A stretch of DNA of 64,000 nucleotides from Ralstonia pickettii. Its GTDB lineage: Bacteria > Pseudomonadota > Gammaproteobacteria > Burkholderiales > Burkholderiaceae. The DNA lies in assembly GCF_030582395.1 (NCBI RefSeq), contig NZ_CP104381.1, positions 2,852,001-2,916,000 of the forward strand. Direction: 5' to 3'. A model generated the notes under the pieces. The model was not told the DNA's origin and made no database searches. It saw nothing but the letters and a program-made list of their open reading frames with translations. Shown here piece by piece: positions 1 through 10,475 of this stretch; position 1 is the stretch's first letter, and each line of letters starts with the position of its first letter. A program made the translations under genes and the position numbers.

Positions 1-572
1 TTCTGCGGCTCTTCGGGAATCGCATACATCGTGATGATGGTCTGATGGCCCGCCCAACGTGCGCGAAGCGAATCAACCGTCTTGCCAGACTTGAGCTTGA
101 GGGGCGCCTTGCCCTCCTGCGCGGGCTTGCCGTAGCGGTCGGACAGGGCCTGGAAGACGCGCTGCTCGGTATCCACGCCCCGCGTGGGCACGAACATCCC
201 GGCGATGTTGCCGTCCTGGTCGATCAGCACCACGGCCTGCGGGCCATCCATCAGCTCCGGGCGCGATGCCTGCGGTATCCCGAGCGATCGGGTGCGGCCA
301 TGCGATTCCAGCGCGTCGGAGCAGTATTCGGCGACGTCCTTGCCGCCATTCGCGCGTACGTCTTCGCACGACGGCAGCTTGCGCAGCGGCTTGCCAAGCG
401 GAAAGGCATCGAGCAGCACCGCCACGTCGCCAGGGTCGCGCACCGCCTTGGCGGGTGCTGCGGCCTTGGGAGCAGCCTTGGCTGCGGGTGCGGCAAACGC
501 CACGGGCGCGAGCAACGAGGTCGAGATGGCAAGCGCAGCAGTTGCAGTGGCGCGTCGCGTCCAGCAGGTCAT
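1..572 (-). CDS. secreted protein of unknown function, truncated by the window edge
   Basis: The reading frame opens at an ATG at 572 and runs off the left edge, giving about 190 residues without a stop. The first 27 residues form a clear Sec signal peptide (basic MTCWTRR, hydrophobic core, cleavage near PVAFA|APA). An Ala/Lys/Pro-rich linker (PAAKAAPKAAAPAKA) follows. The mature part has a segment like VVLIDQDGNIAGMFVP, which resembles a beta-strand/turn of thioredoxin-like or periplasmic sensor folds, but I see no CxxC. I do not recognise the family. It is divergently transcribed from opgG, so it may share the intergenic control region. Signal peptide and frame are seen directly; function is unknown. 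Confidence 0.75.
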   Translation of the reverse strand, partial: MTCWTRRATATAALAISTSLLAPVAFAAPAAKAAPKAAAPAKAVRDPGDVAVLLDAFPLGKPLRKLPSCEDVRANGGKDVAEYCSDALESHGRTRSLGIPQASRPELMDGPQAVVLIDQDGNIAGMFVPTRGVDTEQRVFQALSDRYGKPAQEGKAPLKLKSGKTVDSLRARWAGHQTIITMYAIPEEPQ

Positions 573-746
573 GCGAACTCCAGTGAGAAAAGAGCCGAAA
601 GTGTGCCACGCGGGAATCCCGGCGCACAGGAAAGGGGGTCTGACTGCCGGCAGGCGGCCCGCGTTCCCGTCAACCGAATGGCTGAGCGCCTCGAAACCGC
701 CTGGTTACACGCCATTTGACGCGGTTACCAGCCCGATGCGGCCAGA

Positions 747-763
747 AACATTATCAAAATGTT
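747..763. promoter_or_regulatory. inverted repeat just upstream of the opgG promoter
   Basis: AACATT and AATGTT are perfect inverted arms separated by five bases. The repeat lies eight bases upstream of the proposed opgG -35 box, a usual place for an activator or repressor. It is AT-rich within a GC-rich genome. No regulator can be named. Confidence 0.3.
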
Positions 764-770
764 GCCGGTT

Positions 771-800
771 TTGATCTCGTAAAGGTACGGCGGGTAAAAT
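771..800 (+). promoter_or_regulatory. candidate sigma70 promoter for opgGH
   Basis: TTGATC (771-776) and TAAAAT (795-800) are separated by 18 bases, a good match to the sigma70 consensus. Transcription would start near 807, about 70 bases before the proposed opgG start. The 304-base gap at 573-876 between the divergent secreted-protein gene and opgG otherwise holds only the inverted repeat noted separately. Confidence 0.5.
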
Positions 801-876
801 CTCGGCGGCACAGACGAATGACCGGCAGGACCGAAGCGTCACGTTCCTCGGCCCGCCGCATAGACGCGATCTCATT

Positions 877-2469
877 TTGAACATTCCCTCCGCTGTTTCT
901 TCCCGCACGCCGGGACCCGCTCGCGCGGCACGCACCCGTTCGGTAGCCGGCTATGCGCGGCTCGCCGTCGGCCTGCTGGCGCTGGCTTCGGCGCATGCGG
1001 CGCTGGCCTTCGGTTTCAACGATGTGGCCGCACGCGCCAAGCAACTGGCCGCGAAACCGTACCAAGCGCCCGCCGATACCCTGCCCCGCGAACTGCGTGA
1101 GCTGCGCTACGACCAGTACCGCGAAATCCGCTTCAAGTCTGACCAGGCTTACTGGCGCCGCGACAAGCTGCCGTTCGAACTCGGCTTCTTCCACGAGGGT
1201 TCGTACTACGACCAGCCTGTGAAGATCAACGAGGTGTCACCCGCCGGCGTGCGCGAAATCCGGTTCGATCCACGCCTGTTCGACTACGGCCCGGTCAAGC
1301 TCGATCCGAAACAGGTACAGAAGCTCGGCTTTGCCGGCTTCCGCGTGCACTATCCGATGAACACGCCCAAATACAAGGACGAGGTCATCGTGTTCCTGGG
1401 CGCGTCGTACTTCCGCGGCATCGGCAAGGGGCAGGTCTACGGCCTGTCCGCGCGCGGCCTCGCCATCGACACCGCGCTCAATTCGGGCGAGGAGTTCCCC
1501 CGCTTCACCGATTTCTGGATCGAACGCCCCGCCGCCAACGCCAAGGAGTTGACGATCTACGCGCTGCTGAACTCGCGCCGCGCCACGGGTGCCTACCGCT
1601 TCGTCATCAAGCCGGGCAGCGATACGGCGGTCGACGTGAAGGCGCAGGTGTACATGCGCGAGAACGTGAGCAAGCTGGCCATTGCGCCGCTCACCAGCAT
1701 GTTCTTCTTTGGCGAGAACCAACCGGCGCCTGCGCTGGATTTCCGCCCCGAGGTGCACGACTCCGACGGCCTGTCGGTGCTGTCCGGCACGGGCGAATGG
1801 ATCTGGCGACCGCTGACGAACCCCAAGCGCCTGCTGGTCAGCTCGTTCGGGACGACCAATCCCGGCGGCTTTGGCCTGATGCAGCGTGACCGCGCGTTCT
1901 CGAGCTACCAGGAAATCGGCGACCGCTACGAACTGCGCCCGAGCGCGTGGGTCGAGCCCGTCGGCAAATGGGGTGCAGGTCGCGTGGAGCTTGTGCAGAT
2001 TCCGACACCCGATGAGACCAACGACAACGTGGTCGCCTACTGGGTGCCCGAGAATCCGCCCAAACCGCAGCAGCCGTTCAATCTCGAATACCGCCTGCTG
2101 TGGCAGAAGGACGCCGACAAGAAACCGGCGCTGGCTTGGGTTGCGCAGACGCGCCGCTCGCACGGCTGGACCACCAAGCGCCCCGACGAGCGCAAGCCGG
2201 ACGATACGATCGCCTTTGTGGTCGACTTTGAAGGCCCGGCGCTGGCCAAGCTGGCGCCGAATGCACCGGTTGAGCCCGTGTTTTCGGCAGATGCCAACGG
2301 CAAGATCGAATCGATCTTCGGTCAACCCAACACCGCGACCGGCGGCTGGCGCGTGACCGTGCGCCTCAAGCGGGTCGACGACGATAAACCCGTTGAACTG
2401 CGCGGTTACCTGCGCAGCGGCGGCACCGGACTCTCCGAGACGTGGAGCTACCTGTTACCTCCGGGCTGA
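877..2469 (+). CDS. opgG: glucan biosynthesis protein G, periplasmic
   Basis: This encodes 530 residues of the MdoG/OpgG family, the periplasmic protein needed to make osmoregulated periplasmic glucans, thought to act on branching or release of the glucan backbone. The N-terminus carries a long signal peptide (hydrophobic run [16 protein letters not shown], cleavage before FGFNDVA). Family landmarks follow: [30 protein letters not shown] and a C-terminal half with WRVTVRL. The only plausible initiator upstream of the signal peptide is a TTG at 877; no in-frame ATG was seen there. The 3' end overlaps the open frame of opgH, so the two are translationally close. The family call is firm and the exact start is not. 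Confidence 0.93.
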   Translation: MNIPSAVSSRTPGPARAARTRSVAGYARLAVGLLALASAHAALAFGFNDVAARAKQLAAKPYQAPADTLPRELRELRYDQYREIRFKSDQAYWRRDKLPFELGFFHEGSYYDQPVKINEVSPAGVREIRFDPRLFDYGPVKLDPKQVQKLGFAGFRVHYPMNTPKYKDEVIVFLGASYFRGIGKGQVYGLSARGLAIDTALNSGEEFPRFTDFWIERPAANAKELTIYALLNSRRATGAYRFVIKPGSDTAVDVKAQVYMRENVSKLAIAPLTSMFFFGENQPAPALDFRPEVHDSDGLSVLSGTGEWIWRPLTNPKRLLVSSFGTTNPGGFGLMQRDRAFSSYQEIGDRYELRPSAWVEPVGKWGAGRVELVQIPTPDETNDNVVAYWVPENPPKPQQPFNLEYRLLWQKDADKKPALAWVAQTRRSHGWTTKRPDERKPDDTIAFVVDFEGPALAKLAPNAPVEPVFSADANGKIESIFGQPNTATGGWRVTVRLKRVDDDKPVELRGYLRSGGTGLSETWSYLLPPG

Positions 2470-5030
2470 ACGTGACGACAGCCCAGACTGTCGGTGCTGC
2501 CGGCACCGCCCCCTCCACCAGCCCTGCCACAGCGCAGTCTGTGGCCGACCATTACCTTGATGCGCTGCCGCTGGGGGCCGATGCGCGTGCTGCGCTGCTG
2601 CGCAATGCGGGCATCACGGCCGGCGACGACGATGCAGCAGCGCTTGCCAAGCTGCATCGTGCGCTCGCCCGGCTTGACCCGGCGCAAACGACCTCGCTGG
2701 ATGCCGATGCGCCGGCCTACGCCTCCGTAGGCTCGCGTCTGGACGCCGCCTATGGCGCCACGCGCGCCGGTGCCGGATCGACCGAGCTCTCCGCCCAACC
2801 TGCCCCACCCGTTGAGCACGACAGCCAGGGCCGCATCCACCTGGATACCGGCCCCACCCCTGCGCGCCGTTCGATGGTGCCGTGGCCATGGGTGCTCGGG
2901 CCGATCTGGCGCGCGCGCAAGGCCGTCGACCGCTGGATGCATGGCGGCAAGAAGCCGGTTCCGTACGAAGCGCCTGACTCGCCGGACCCGAAAGGCATCT
3001 GGCGCTTCGTCGGCGCGCGCCGCCGCCTGACGCTGCTCGCACTGATGATCGCGCAGACCATGGCTGCCACCTGGGCGATGAGCACGGTGCTGCCGTACCA
3101 CGGCGCCGACTGGCTCGAAGCCATCATCATCGTGCTGTTTGCGGTGCTGTTCTGCTGGGTGTCGGCGGGCTTCTGGACGGCCATCACCGGCTTCCTGCTG
3201 CTGGCCTTCCACGGCGACCGCTTCGTCATCTCGCGCCGCGCCACGCCCGACGCCACGATTCCCGACGACGCACGCACGGCCATCGTCATGCCGATCTGCA
3301 ATGAAGACGTGCAGCGCGTCTTCGCGGGGCTGCGCGCGACGTACGAATCGTTGCAGCGCACGGGACATCTGGAGCACTTCGACTTTTTCGTACTGTCGGA
3401 CTCCGGCGACCCGGACATCCGCACGGCAGAAGCCGATGCCTGGCTGCACATCTGCCGCGCACTCGATGGTTTCGGTCGTATCTTCTACCGTTGGCGCCGC
3501 CACCGCGTGAAGCGCAAGAGCGGCAACATCGACGATTTCTGCCGGCGCTGGGGCGGCCGGTACCGCTACATGATCGTGCTCGACGCAGACAGCGTGATGA
3601 GCGGCGATTGCCTGACGCGCCTGGTGCAGTTGATGGAAGGCGCGCCCAGCGCGGGCATCATCCAGACCGCACCGCGCGCCGCCGGCCGCGACACGCTGTA
3701 TGCGCGTATCCAGCAGTTCGCCACGCGTGTGTACGGGCCGCTGTTCACCGCCGGCCTGCACTACTGGCAACTCGGCGAATCGCACTACTGGGGCCACAAC
3801 GCCATCATCCGGCTGGACCCGTTCATCAAGCACTGCGCGCTGGCGCCGATACCGGGCAAGGGCTCGCTTTCCGGCGAGATCATGTCGCACGACTTTGTCG
3901 AAGCCGCACTCATGCGTCGCGCCGGCTGGGCCGTGTGGATCGCCTACGACCTCGACGGCAGCTACGAAGAAATGCCGCCCAACCTGCTCGACGAGCTGGG
4001 CCGCGACCGCCGCTGGTGCCACGGCAACCTGATGAACTTCCGCCTGTTCGGCGCACCGGGCTTCCACCGTGTGCACCGCGCGGTGTTCATCACCGGGGTG
4101 ATGGCCTATCTGTCCGCGCCGCTGTGGTTCCTGTTCCTGCTCCTGTCGACGGCCCTGTTGGCCAAGCACACGCTGATCGCGCCCGAATACTTCACGCAGC
4201 CGCGCCAGCTCTTCCCGATCTGGCCGGAGTGGCATCCCGAAAAGGCCGCGGCGCTGTTTTCCGCCACGGCCACGGTGCTGTTCCTGCCGAAGATCCTGAG
4301 CGTGCTCGTCTTGTGGGCCCAGGGGCCGAAGCGCTTTGGCGGGGCGATTCATCTGGCGCTGTCGATGGTGATCGAGGCGGCGTTTTCGGTGCTGGCAGCG
4401 CCTGTGCGCATGCTGTTCCACACGCGCTTTGTAACGGCGGCATTCCTCGGCTGGAAGGTGCATTGGAAATCGCCGCCGCGCGAAGACGCGCAAACACATT
4501 GGGGCGATGCCGTACGCCGCCACGGCCTGCACACCGTGATTGGCCTCGTCTGGGCTGCAATCGTGTATTGGCTGAATCCGAGCTTCCTTTGGTGGCTTTC
4601 GCCAGTCGTGGGGGCCCTGATCGTGTCCATCCCGCTGTCGGTCTTCTCCAGCCGCGTGAGCCTGGGCCGTGGCATGCGGCGGCTGCGCCTGTTCATGATC
4701 CCGGAGGAAGTGCGCCCGCCGCGCGAACTGCGTGCCACGCGCAAACACCTGCGCAATGCGCCGCCGATGCCGGACTTCCGCCAAGCCGTCGTCGATCCCG
4801 TCACCAACGCGCTGATGTGCGCCATTGGCACGGCGCGCTTTCCGCAAGACCGGCGCCTGTTGGCCGTCCGTGAAGCACAGGTGCGTCACGCGCTTGAGGT
4901 CGGCCCTGACCGGCTCACGGGCAAGCAGAAGCTGGTATTGCTGTCGGACCCATTCTCGCTATCGGCGTTGCATCTGGCGGTGTGGTCGTCCCCTGAACAG
5001 CGTGCGGTCTGGGAGGCCGCTCAACACTGA
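2442..5030 (+). CDS. opgH: glucans biosynthesis glucosyltransferase H, inner membrane
   Basis: This 862-residue GT2-family membrane glucosyltransferase uses UDP-glucose to build the linear beta-1,2-glucan backbone of osmoregulated periplasmic glucans. The catalytic landmarks are SDSGDPD near residue 318, DADS near 381 and RRWCHGN (the Q/RxxRW-type motif) near 522. Transmembrane segments flank the catalytic core (for example around 195-250 and 545-660). The frame opens at GTG 2442, 28 bases inside opgG. A second GTG at 2472, two bases past the opgG stop, would give 852 residues and is equally likely. It is followed by a clear terminator, so opgGH is a two-gene operon. Confidence 0.93.
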   Translation: MELPVTSGLNVTTAQTVGAAGTAPSTSPATAQSVADHYLDALPLGADARAALLRNAGITAGDDDAAALAKLHRALARLDPAQTTSLDADAPAYASVGSRLDAAYGATRAGAGSTELSAQPAPPVEHDSQGRIHLDTGPTPARRSMVPWPWVLGPIWRARKAVDRWMHGGKKPVPYEAPDSPDPKGIWRFVGARRRLTLLALMIAQTMAATWAMSTVLPYHGADWLEAIIIVLFAVLFCWVSAGFWTAITGFLLLAFHGDRFVISRRATPDATIPDDARTAIVMPICNEDVQRVFAGLRATYESLQRTGHLEHFDFFVLSDSGDPDIRTAEADAWLHICRALDGFGRIFYRWRRHRVKRKSGNIDDFCRRWGGRYRYMIVLDADSVMSGDCLTRLVQLMEGAPSAGIIQTAPRAAGRDTLYARIQQFATRVYGPLFTAGLHYWQLGESHYWGHNAIIRLDPFIKHCALAPIPGKGSLSGEIMSHDFVEAALMRRAGWAVWIAYDLDGSYEEMPPNLLDELGRDRRWCHGNLMNFRLFGAPGFHRVHRAVFITGVMAYLSAPLWFLFLLLSTALLAKHTLIAPEYFTQPRQLFPIWPEWHPEKAAALFSATATVLFLPKILSVLVLWAQGPKRFGGAIHLALSMVIEAAFSVLAAPVRMLFHTRFVTAAFLGWKVHWKSPPREDAQTHWGDAVRRHGLHTVIGLVWAAIVYWLNPSFLWWLSPVVGALIVSIPLSVFSSRVSLGRGMRRLRLFMIPEEVRPPRELRATRKHLRNAPPMPDFRQAVVDPVTNALMCAIGTARFPQDRRLLAVREAQVRHALEVGPDRLTGKQKLVLLSDPFSLSALHLAVWSSPEQRAVWEAAQH

Positions 5031-5056
5031 GCGGAGAGGCCTGCCTTCAAATACCG

Positions 5057-5089
5057 CGCCCCACCCGCGTCTTGCCGGTGGGGCGTTTT
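5057..5089 (+). terminator. rho-independent terminator after opgH
   Basis: A nine-base-pair perfect stem, CGCCCCACC/GGTGGGGCG, with an 11-base loop is followed by TTTT. It lies 26 bases past the opgH stop. Confidence 0.85.
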
Positions 5090-5220
5090 ACTTCCCGTTA
5101 CATCCGTAGGATTTACGTATCACCTGAAGCGTCCGGCGGTTCATAGAATGGCATCACGAACTTGATACACGAAGTCGCCGGCACCTCGGCCCCGGCCTCG
5201 CAACCGTAAGGAGAAGCAAC

Positions 5221-5559
5221 ATGAAACGCACATTGCTCGCATTCGTTCTGGGTGGCGCCGCGCTGTGCGCCTCGACGGCGGCGCTGGCGCATGTGGATGT
5301 CGGCGTTGCGATCGGCGTACCTGCTGCACCCGTGTATGTCGCACCGGCCCCTGTCTATGCCCCGCCGCCCGTGGTGTATCGCCCTGCCCCGGTGTATGCC
5401 CCGGCTCCGGTGGTTTATGGCGGCTACGGCTACTATCGCGACCGCGACGACTGGCGTGAGCGCGAATGGCGTCGCCACGAGTGGCGTGAACGTGAATGGC
5501 ACGAACACGAACACGAAGGACATCACGATCACGGCTGGCACCGCGGCTGGGACCGCTAA
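5221..5559 (+). CDS. small secreted Pro- and His/Arg-rich protein of unknown function
   Basis: This encodes 112 residues with a strong ribosome-binding site (AAGGAG) ahead of the ATG. The signal peptide is textbook (MKRTLLAFVLGGAALCASTAALA|H). The mature protein starts with a repetitive Pro/Val/Tyr stretch of PVY.AP.PVYAPPPVVY type, then a charged tail made of near-repeats of WRERE and HEHEHEG that ends in HHDHGWHRGWDR. Such small tails are common in proteobacterial periplasmic proteins of undefined role and could bind metal. It sits between two strong terminators, so it is a monocistronic gene. No enzyme domain is visible. Confidence 0.8.
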   Translation: MKRTLLAFVLGGAALCASTAALAHVDVGVAIGVPAAPVYVAPAPVYAPPPVVYRPAPVYAPAPVVYGGYGYYRDRDDWREREWRRHEWREREWHEHEHEGHHDHGWHRGWDR

Positions 5560-5587
5560 CGTCTCGCTTGACGAGGCAGCTGCATCG

Positions 5588-5621
5588 GCAACGGCCGCTC
5601 AGACGAGCGGCCGTTGCTTTT
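5588..5621 (+). terminator. rho-independent terminator
   Basis: A perfect 13-base-pair stem, GCAACGGCCGCTC/GAGCGGCCGTTGC, with a four-base loop AGAC is followed by TTTT. It lies 28 bases past the stop of the small secreted protein gene. Confidence 0.92.
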
Positions 5622-5718
5622 GTACGCTTGAATGCCTGCGCAATCCGCAAACCGACCTATGCTGACGTAGCGGCCCCTGCAATCCCGCCGCCGGCCGTAC
5701 AGCCCATGGGAGGACGCC

Positions 5719-6207
5719 ATGTCGATCTCCAGCACCCTCGACAGCTGCCTGCGCAGCAAAGGTTGCCTCTACGAGGTGATTCGTCATCCGCATACCCATA
5801 CCAGCACCGAAACTGCGCGCGCAGCACACGTCCCAGGCGACCGCCTGGCCAAGACGCTGCTGCTTGAAGACAAGCTCGGCTATGTCGCGGCCGTGTTGCC
5901 ATCGACATATCACCTGCATCTGGCGGAGCTGCAAAAAGAGTCGGGCCGCATGAACCTCACGCTGGCCGATGAATCGGAGTTGCGCGAAGTCTTCCGGGAC
6001 TGCGACGCCGGCGCCGTCCCGCCCGTCGGCATGGCGTACGGCATGCCGACTTACATCGACAGCAGCCTGATGGCCCACGGTGACGTCTACTTCGAAGCCG
6101 GCGACCACGAAAACGTGGTGCATATGGACATGGACCAGTTCATGGCCTTGATGCGCGACGCCAAGCCCGCGCACTTCGCGTATCGCATGCAGGGCATCCT
6201 CTTCTGA
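5719..6207 (+). CDS. YbaK/EbsC-type aminoacyl-tRNA deacylase family protein
   Basis: This 162-residue protein belongs to the YbaK/ProX/INS editing-domain family, free-standing proteins that hydrolyse mischarged aminoacyl-tRNA. The typical N-terminal pattern is visible: a short helix, YEVIRHPHTHTS.ETA.AAHVPGDRLAKTLLLEDKLG with the conserved lysine after RLA, and later AVPPVGMAYGMPTYID followed by GDVYFEAGDHENVVHM. The start is an ATG preceded by GGGAGGA. CDGSH-protein and YbaK genes follow each other within 10 bases, suggesting co-transcription. Which amino acid it edits cannot be read from the sequence. Confidence 0.85.
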   Translation: MSISSTLDSCLRSKGCLYEVIRHPHTHTSTETARAAHVPGDRLAKTLLLEDKLGYVAAVLPSTYHLHLAELQKESGRMNLTLADESELREVFRDCDAGAVPPVGMAYGMPTYIDSSLMAHGDVYFEAGDHENVVHMDMDQFMALMRDAKPAHFAYRMQGILF

Positions 6208-6217
6208 GGAGACCGAC

Positions 6218-6451
6218 ATGGCCGACGATGTCGTCGTCACGGTCCGCAACAACGGACCTTGTCACATCAAGGGAAACTTCCGGATCGTCACCCAGGGCGG
6301 ACGAGAATTGCCGGTGGAGGAAAGCCAGGCCTGGCTGTGCCGCTGCGGACACTCGTTGAACAAGCCGTTCTGTGACGGCTCGCACAAGCGCGTCGAGTTC
6401 GACAGCAATCTCGACGCGCCCGCCCCGATTGAGGCGGACCGGTCACCGTAA
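6218..6451 (+). CDS. CDGSH iron-sulfur domain protein
   Basis: This 77-residue protein carries one CDGSH domain. The 2Fe-2S ligands are C41, C43, C52 and H56 in CRCGHSLNKPFCDGSHK. The first part, with KGNFRIV followed by LCRCG, is the usual small soluble bacterial form. Members are linked to redox or iron-sulfur handling; no specific partner is indicated here. It starts 10 bases after the YbaK-family gene with a GAGGAG site, and is convergent with ettA. Confidence 0.9.
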   Translation: MADDVVVTVRNNGPCHIKGNFRIVTQGGRELPVEESQAWLCRCGHSLNKPFCDGSHKRVEFDSNLDAPAPIEADRSP

Positions 6452-6457
6452 GCGGAA

Positions 6458-6479
6458 GCGCGGGCCGAAAGACCCGCGC
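6458..6479. terminator. GC-rich hairpin between convergent genes
   Basis: GCGCGGG/CCCGCGC is a perfect seven-base-pair stem with an eight-base loop in the 36 bases between the CDGSH gene and ettA. There is no T-run on either strand, so termination activity is uncertain. Confidence 0.4.
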
Positions 6480-6487
6480 GTCGCCGC

Positions 6488-8155
<1,668 letters not shown>

Positions 8156-8294
8156 GGCGTAAAAGCGGGGGAAAGCGCGTGAAATTGGGAACCCGCGGAG
8201 TGTAGCAAAGGCACAGCCCGCGCCGGGTGCGAATCGCGGATAGGCGGCGCGGCGTTTGCGGCACAATCGGCGCGATCCGGTGCAAGATAACGGC

Positions 8295-9410
8295 ATGCCT
8301 CGCTCATCGCCGCTCGCCCCGCTGCTGACCCGCCGCGCGCTCAACCGTGCGCTACTCGACCGCCAGTTGCTTCTGCGTCGCGGTCGCATGACGCCGTTGG
8401 CGGCGATCGAGCGGCTGGTGGCGATGCAATCGCAAATTCCCCAGGCGCCGCACTACGGTTTGTGGTCACGGCTCGAGGGGTTTCGCACCGAGGCGCTCGA
8501 CAAGCTGTTGACCAGCCGCCAAGCCGTGCGCGGCACGATGATCCGCTGCACGCTGCATCTGGCCAGCGCACGCGACTGCCATGCGCTGCGCCCGCTGCTG
8601 GAGCCGCAGATGCAGCGCATGGCCTTCAGCAACGCGGGCAAGAGCATCGCCGATATCGACCCCGCAGCATTGCGTGCGGCGGGCCGGGCCGCGTTGGCGG
8701 ATGGCCCGCTGACCGCCGTGCAGTTAGGTGAACGCCTGCAATCGCTGTGGCCCAGGCATGATGCGACCGCGCTCGCGCGTGCCATTCCGTTGCTGGAACC
8801 GCTCGTGCAGGTACCACCACGCGGCCTGTGGCGTGGCTCTGGGCAAGCGACGCTGACCACCGTCGCCGACTGGCTGGGCGAGGCCATCGAACCCGCCGCC
8901 ACGGCCGAGGCCTTGGTGCTGCGCTACCTCGCCGGCTACGGCCCCGCCTCGGTGGCCGATATGCAGGCGTGGTCGGGGCTCACCCGGTTGTCGGCGGTGT
9001 TCGAGGCGTTACGCCCCCGGCTGAAGACGTTCCGCGACCAACATGGCGTCGAGCTGTTCGACCTGCCGCGCGCCGCACGGCCCGACGCCGACACACCGGC
9101 GCCGGTGCGCTTTCTTCCCGAGTTGGACTGCGCGCTGCTGGCACATGCCGACCGGGCACGCATTCTTGACGATGGCCATCGCAAGGCGATCTACACCAAG
9201 AACGGCATCTTGCCGCCGACGCTACTGATCGACGGCTTTGTTGCCGGCACCTGGAAGCTGGACGTGGCCCGCGAGCAGGCCACGCTCACGCTGCGGCCTT
9301 TTTCAAAGCTCGCCAAATCCGACACGCAGGCATTGGAGGAGGAAGGCGCGCAACTGCTGGCTTTTGCCGCAGCGGATTGCGCCGCGCACACCATCCGCTT
9401 CGGGCAATAA
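8295..9410 (+). CDS. winged-helix DNA-binding protein, AlkZ/YcaQ-like
   Basis: This 371-residue protein belongs to the HTH_42 family, whose characterised members AlkZ and YcaQ are DNA glycosylases acting on interstrand crosslinks or bulky alkylated bases. The family's conserved QxQ catalytic-loop motif is visible as Q45-S-Q47 in [17 protein letters not shown]. Later come the [16 protein letters not shown] and [15 protein letters not shown] segments typical of the family, and a C-terminal [16 protein letters not shown] block. The ATG at 8295 opens MPRSS; a longer frame from 8256 lacks similarity. It is a single gene between divergent ettA and convergent cyo, so context gives no partner. Confidence 0.82.
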   Translation: MPRSSPLAPLLTRRALNRALLDRQLLLRRGRMTPLAAIERLVAMQSQIPQAPHYGLWSRLEGFRTEALDKLLTSRQAVRGTMIRCTLHLASARDCHALRPLLEPQMQRMAFSNAGKSIADIDPAALRAAGRAALADGPLTAVQLGERLQSLWPRHDATALARAIPLLEPLVQVPPRGLWRGSGQATLTTVADWLGEAIEPAATAEALVLRYLAGYGPASVADMQAWSGLTRLSAVFEALRPRLKTFRDQHGVELFDLPRAARPDADTPAPVRFLPELDCALLAHADRARILDDGHRKAIYTKNGILPPTLLIDGFVAGTWKLDVAREQATLTLRPFSKLAKSDTQALEEEGAQLLAFAAADCAAHTIRFGQ

Positions 9411-9433
9411 AAAAGGCGCCCACCAGGGGCGCC
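9409..9433 (-). terminator. rho-independent terminator of the cyo operon
   Basis: Read on the minus strand, GGCGCCC/GGGCGCC forms a seven-base-pair stem with a five-base loop followed by a run of six T. It lies 28 bases past the cyoD stop and overlaps the end of the convergent winged-helix gene. Confidence 0.8.
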
Positions 9434-9461
9434 CTTCCGATGCTGTGGAGGCTGGGCCTCG

Positions 9462-9830
9462 TTACATCGTCATCATGTTGGCGTTCATGTTATGCATGAC
9501 CCACAGCGAGCCGACAACGACGATCGCCAGGATCAGCAGCGTGAACAGGAAAGCCATCACGTTCCAGCGCTGGGCCGACGAGCCGTCCAGGTGCAGGAAA
9601 TAGATCAGGTGCACAACGATCTGCACGACCGCCAGGGCCATCACCGTCACCAGCACCGTCTGGTGCGAGTACCCGCCGTCCATCACCATCTTGAACGGGA
9701 TGGCCGTCAGGATCACCGCCAGCACAAAGCCGATCAGGTAGCCCTTGACCGTGGCATGGCCAGCGCCGCCGGCCGAATGACCGTGGGCATCATCGTGGGC
9801 AATGCCCGTCGAAACGTTGGTCTGTTCCAT
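9462..9830 (-). CDS. cyoD: cytochrome o ubiquinol oxidase subunit IV
   Basis: This 122-residue inner-membrane subunit of the cytochrome bo3 quinol oxidase has three transmembrane helices (about 30-50, 58-78 and 90-115). The family signature HLIYFLHLDG.S.QRWN is present near residue 73. The N-terminus contains several histidines (HDDAHGHSAGGAGH), echoing the His-rich start of CyoC. It starts directly at the cyoC stop and is the last gene before the operon terminator. Subunit IV helps assembly and CuB loading in the E. coli enzyme. Confidence 0.95.
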   Translation of the reverse strand: MEQTNVSTGIAHDDAHGHSAGGAGHATVKGYLIGFVLAVILTAIPFKMVMDGGYSHQTVLVTVMALAVVQIVVHLIYFLHLDGSSAQRWNVMAFLFTLLILAIVVVGSLWVMHNMNANMMTM

Positions 9831-10472
9831 TTACATCGCTCCCAGCAGATACACGACCGTAAACACACCGATCCACACGACGTCCAAGAAGTGCCAAAAC
9901 AAGCTCAGGCACGACAGGCGGGTGGATTGGGTCGGGGTCAGTCCCTTGCGGCTGATCTGCCACATCAGGACGATGATCCACAGCATGCCGCTCGCCACGT
10001 GCAGGCCGTGCGTGCCGACCAGCAGGAAGAACGACGACAGGAATGCGCTGCGGCTCGGGCCTGCGCCTTCAGCAATCAGGTGATGGAACTCGTTGATTTC
10101 CATGCCGACGAACGCGGCGCCCAGCAGCAGCGTGATGCCCAGCCAGAGCATCACTTGATCCTTGCGGCCGTTCTGCAGGCTGATCATCACCATGCCGTAG
10201 GTGATGGACGACACCAGCAGGATGCCGGTTTCGATCGCCACGTACGACAGGTCAAAGAGCTCCTTGCCCGTCGGGCCACCCGCCGTCGCACCGCGCAGGA
10301 CGCAGAACGTGGCGAACAGCGACGCGAAGATGATCAAGTCGCTCATCAGGTACACCCAGAAGCCGAAGACCTTGGTGTCTGCGGCATCGTGGTGGTGCGC
10401 ATGGTCATGCGCGTGGTCGTGGCCGTGCGCGTGACCGTGCGCGGCGTGACCGTCTAGAACATTGGAAGCCAT
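9831..10472 (-). CDS. cyoC: cytochrome o ubiquinol oxidase subunit III
   Basis: This 213-residue heme-copper oxidase subunit III has five transmembrane helices, beginning at [21 protein letters not shown]. It contains the family motifs SITYGMVM and [10 protein letters not shown]. Residues 9-28 hold eleven histidines in a [17 protein letters not shown] run, much richer than the E. coli subunit, and could bind copper or another metal. It is separated from cyoB by three bases and abuts cyoD. Confidence 0.95.
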   Translation of the reverse strand: MASNVLDGHAAHGHAHGHDHAHDHAHHHDAADTKVFGFWVYLMSDLIIFASLFATFCVLRGATAGGPTGKELFDLSYVAIETGILLVSSITYGMVMISLQNGRKDQVMLWLGITLLLGAAFVGMEINEFHHLIAEGAGPSRSAFLSSFFLLVGTHGLHVASGMLWIIVLMWQISRKGLTPTQSTRLSCLSLFWHFLDVVWIGVFTVVYLLGAM

Positions 10473-10475
10473 GGT

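Noticed and set aside
2442..2472. Possible frameshift or fusion between opgG and opgH because their frames overlap
   Set aside because: Both proteins are full length with separate starts; the overlap is ordinary for an operon, and a start at 2472 removes it.
5401..5540. Tandem nucleotide repeat in the small secreted protein gene
   Set aside because: The repeats are codon-level echoes of the WRERE and HEHE protein repeats, not a DNA satellite or CRISPR-like array.
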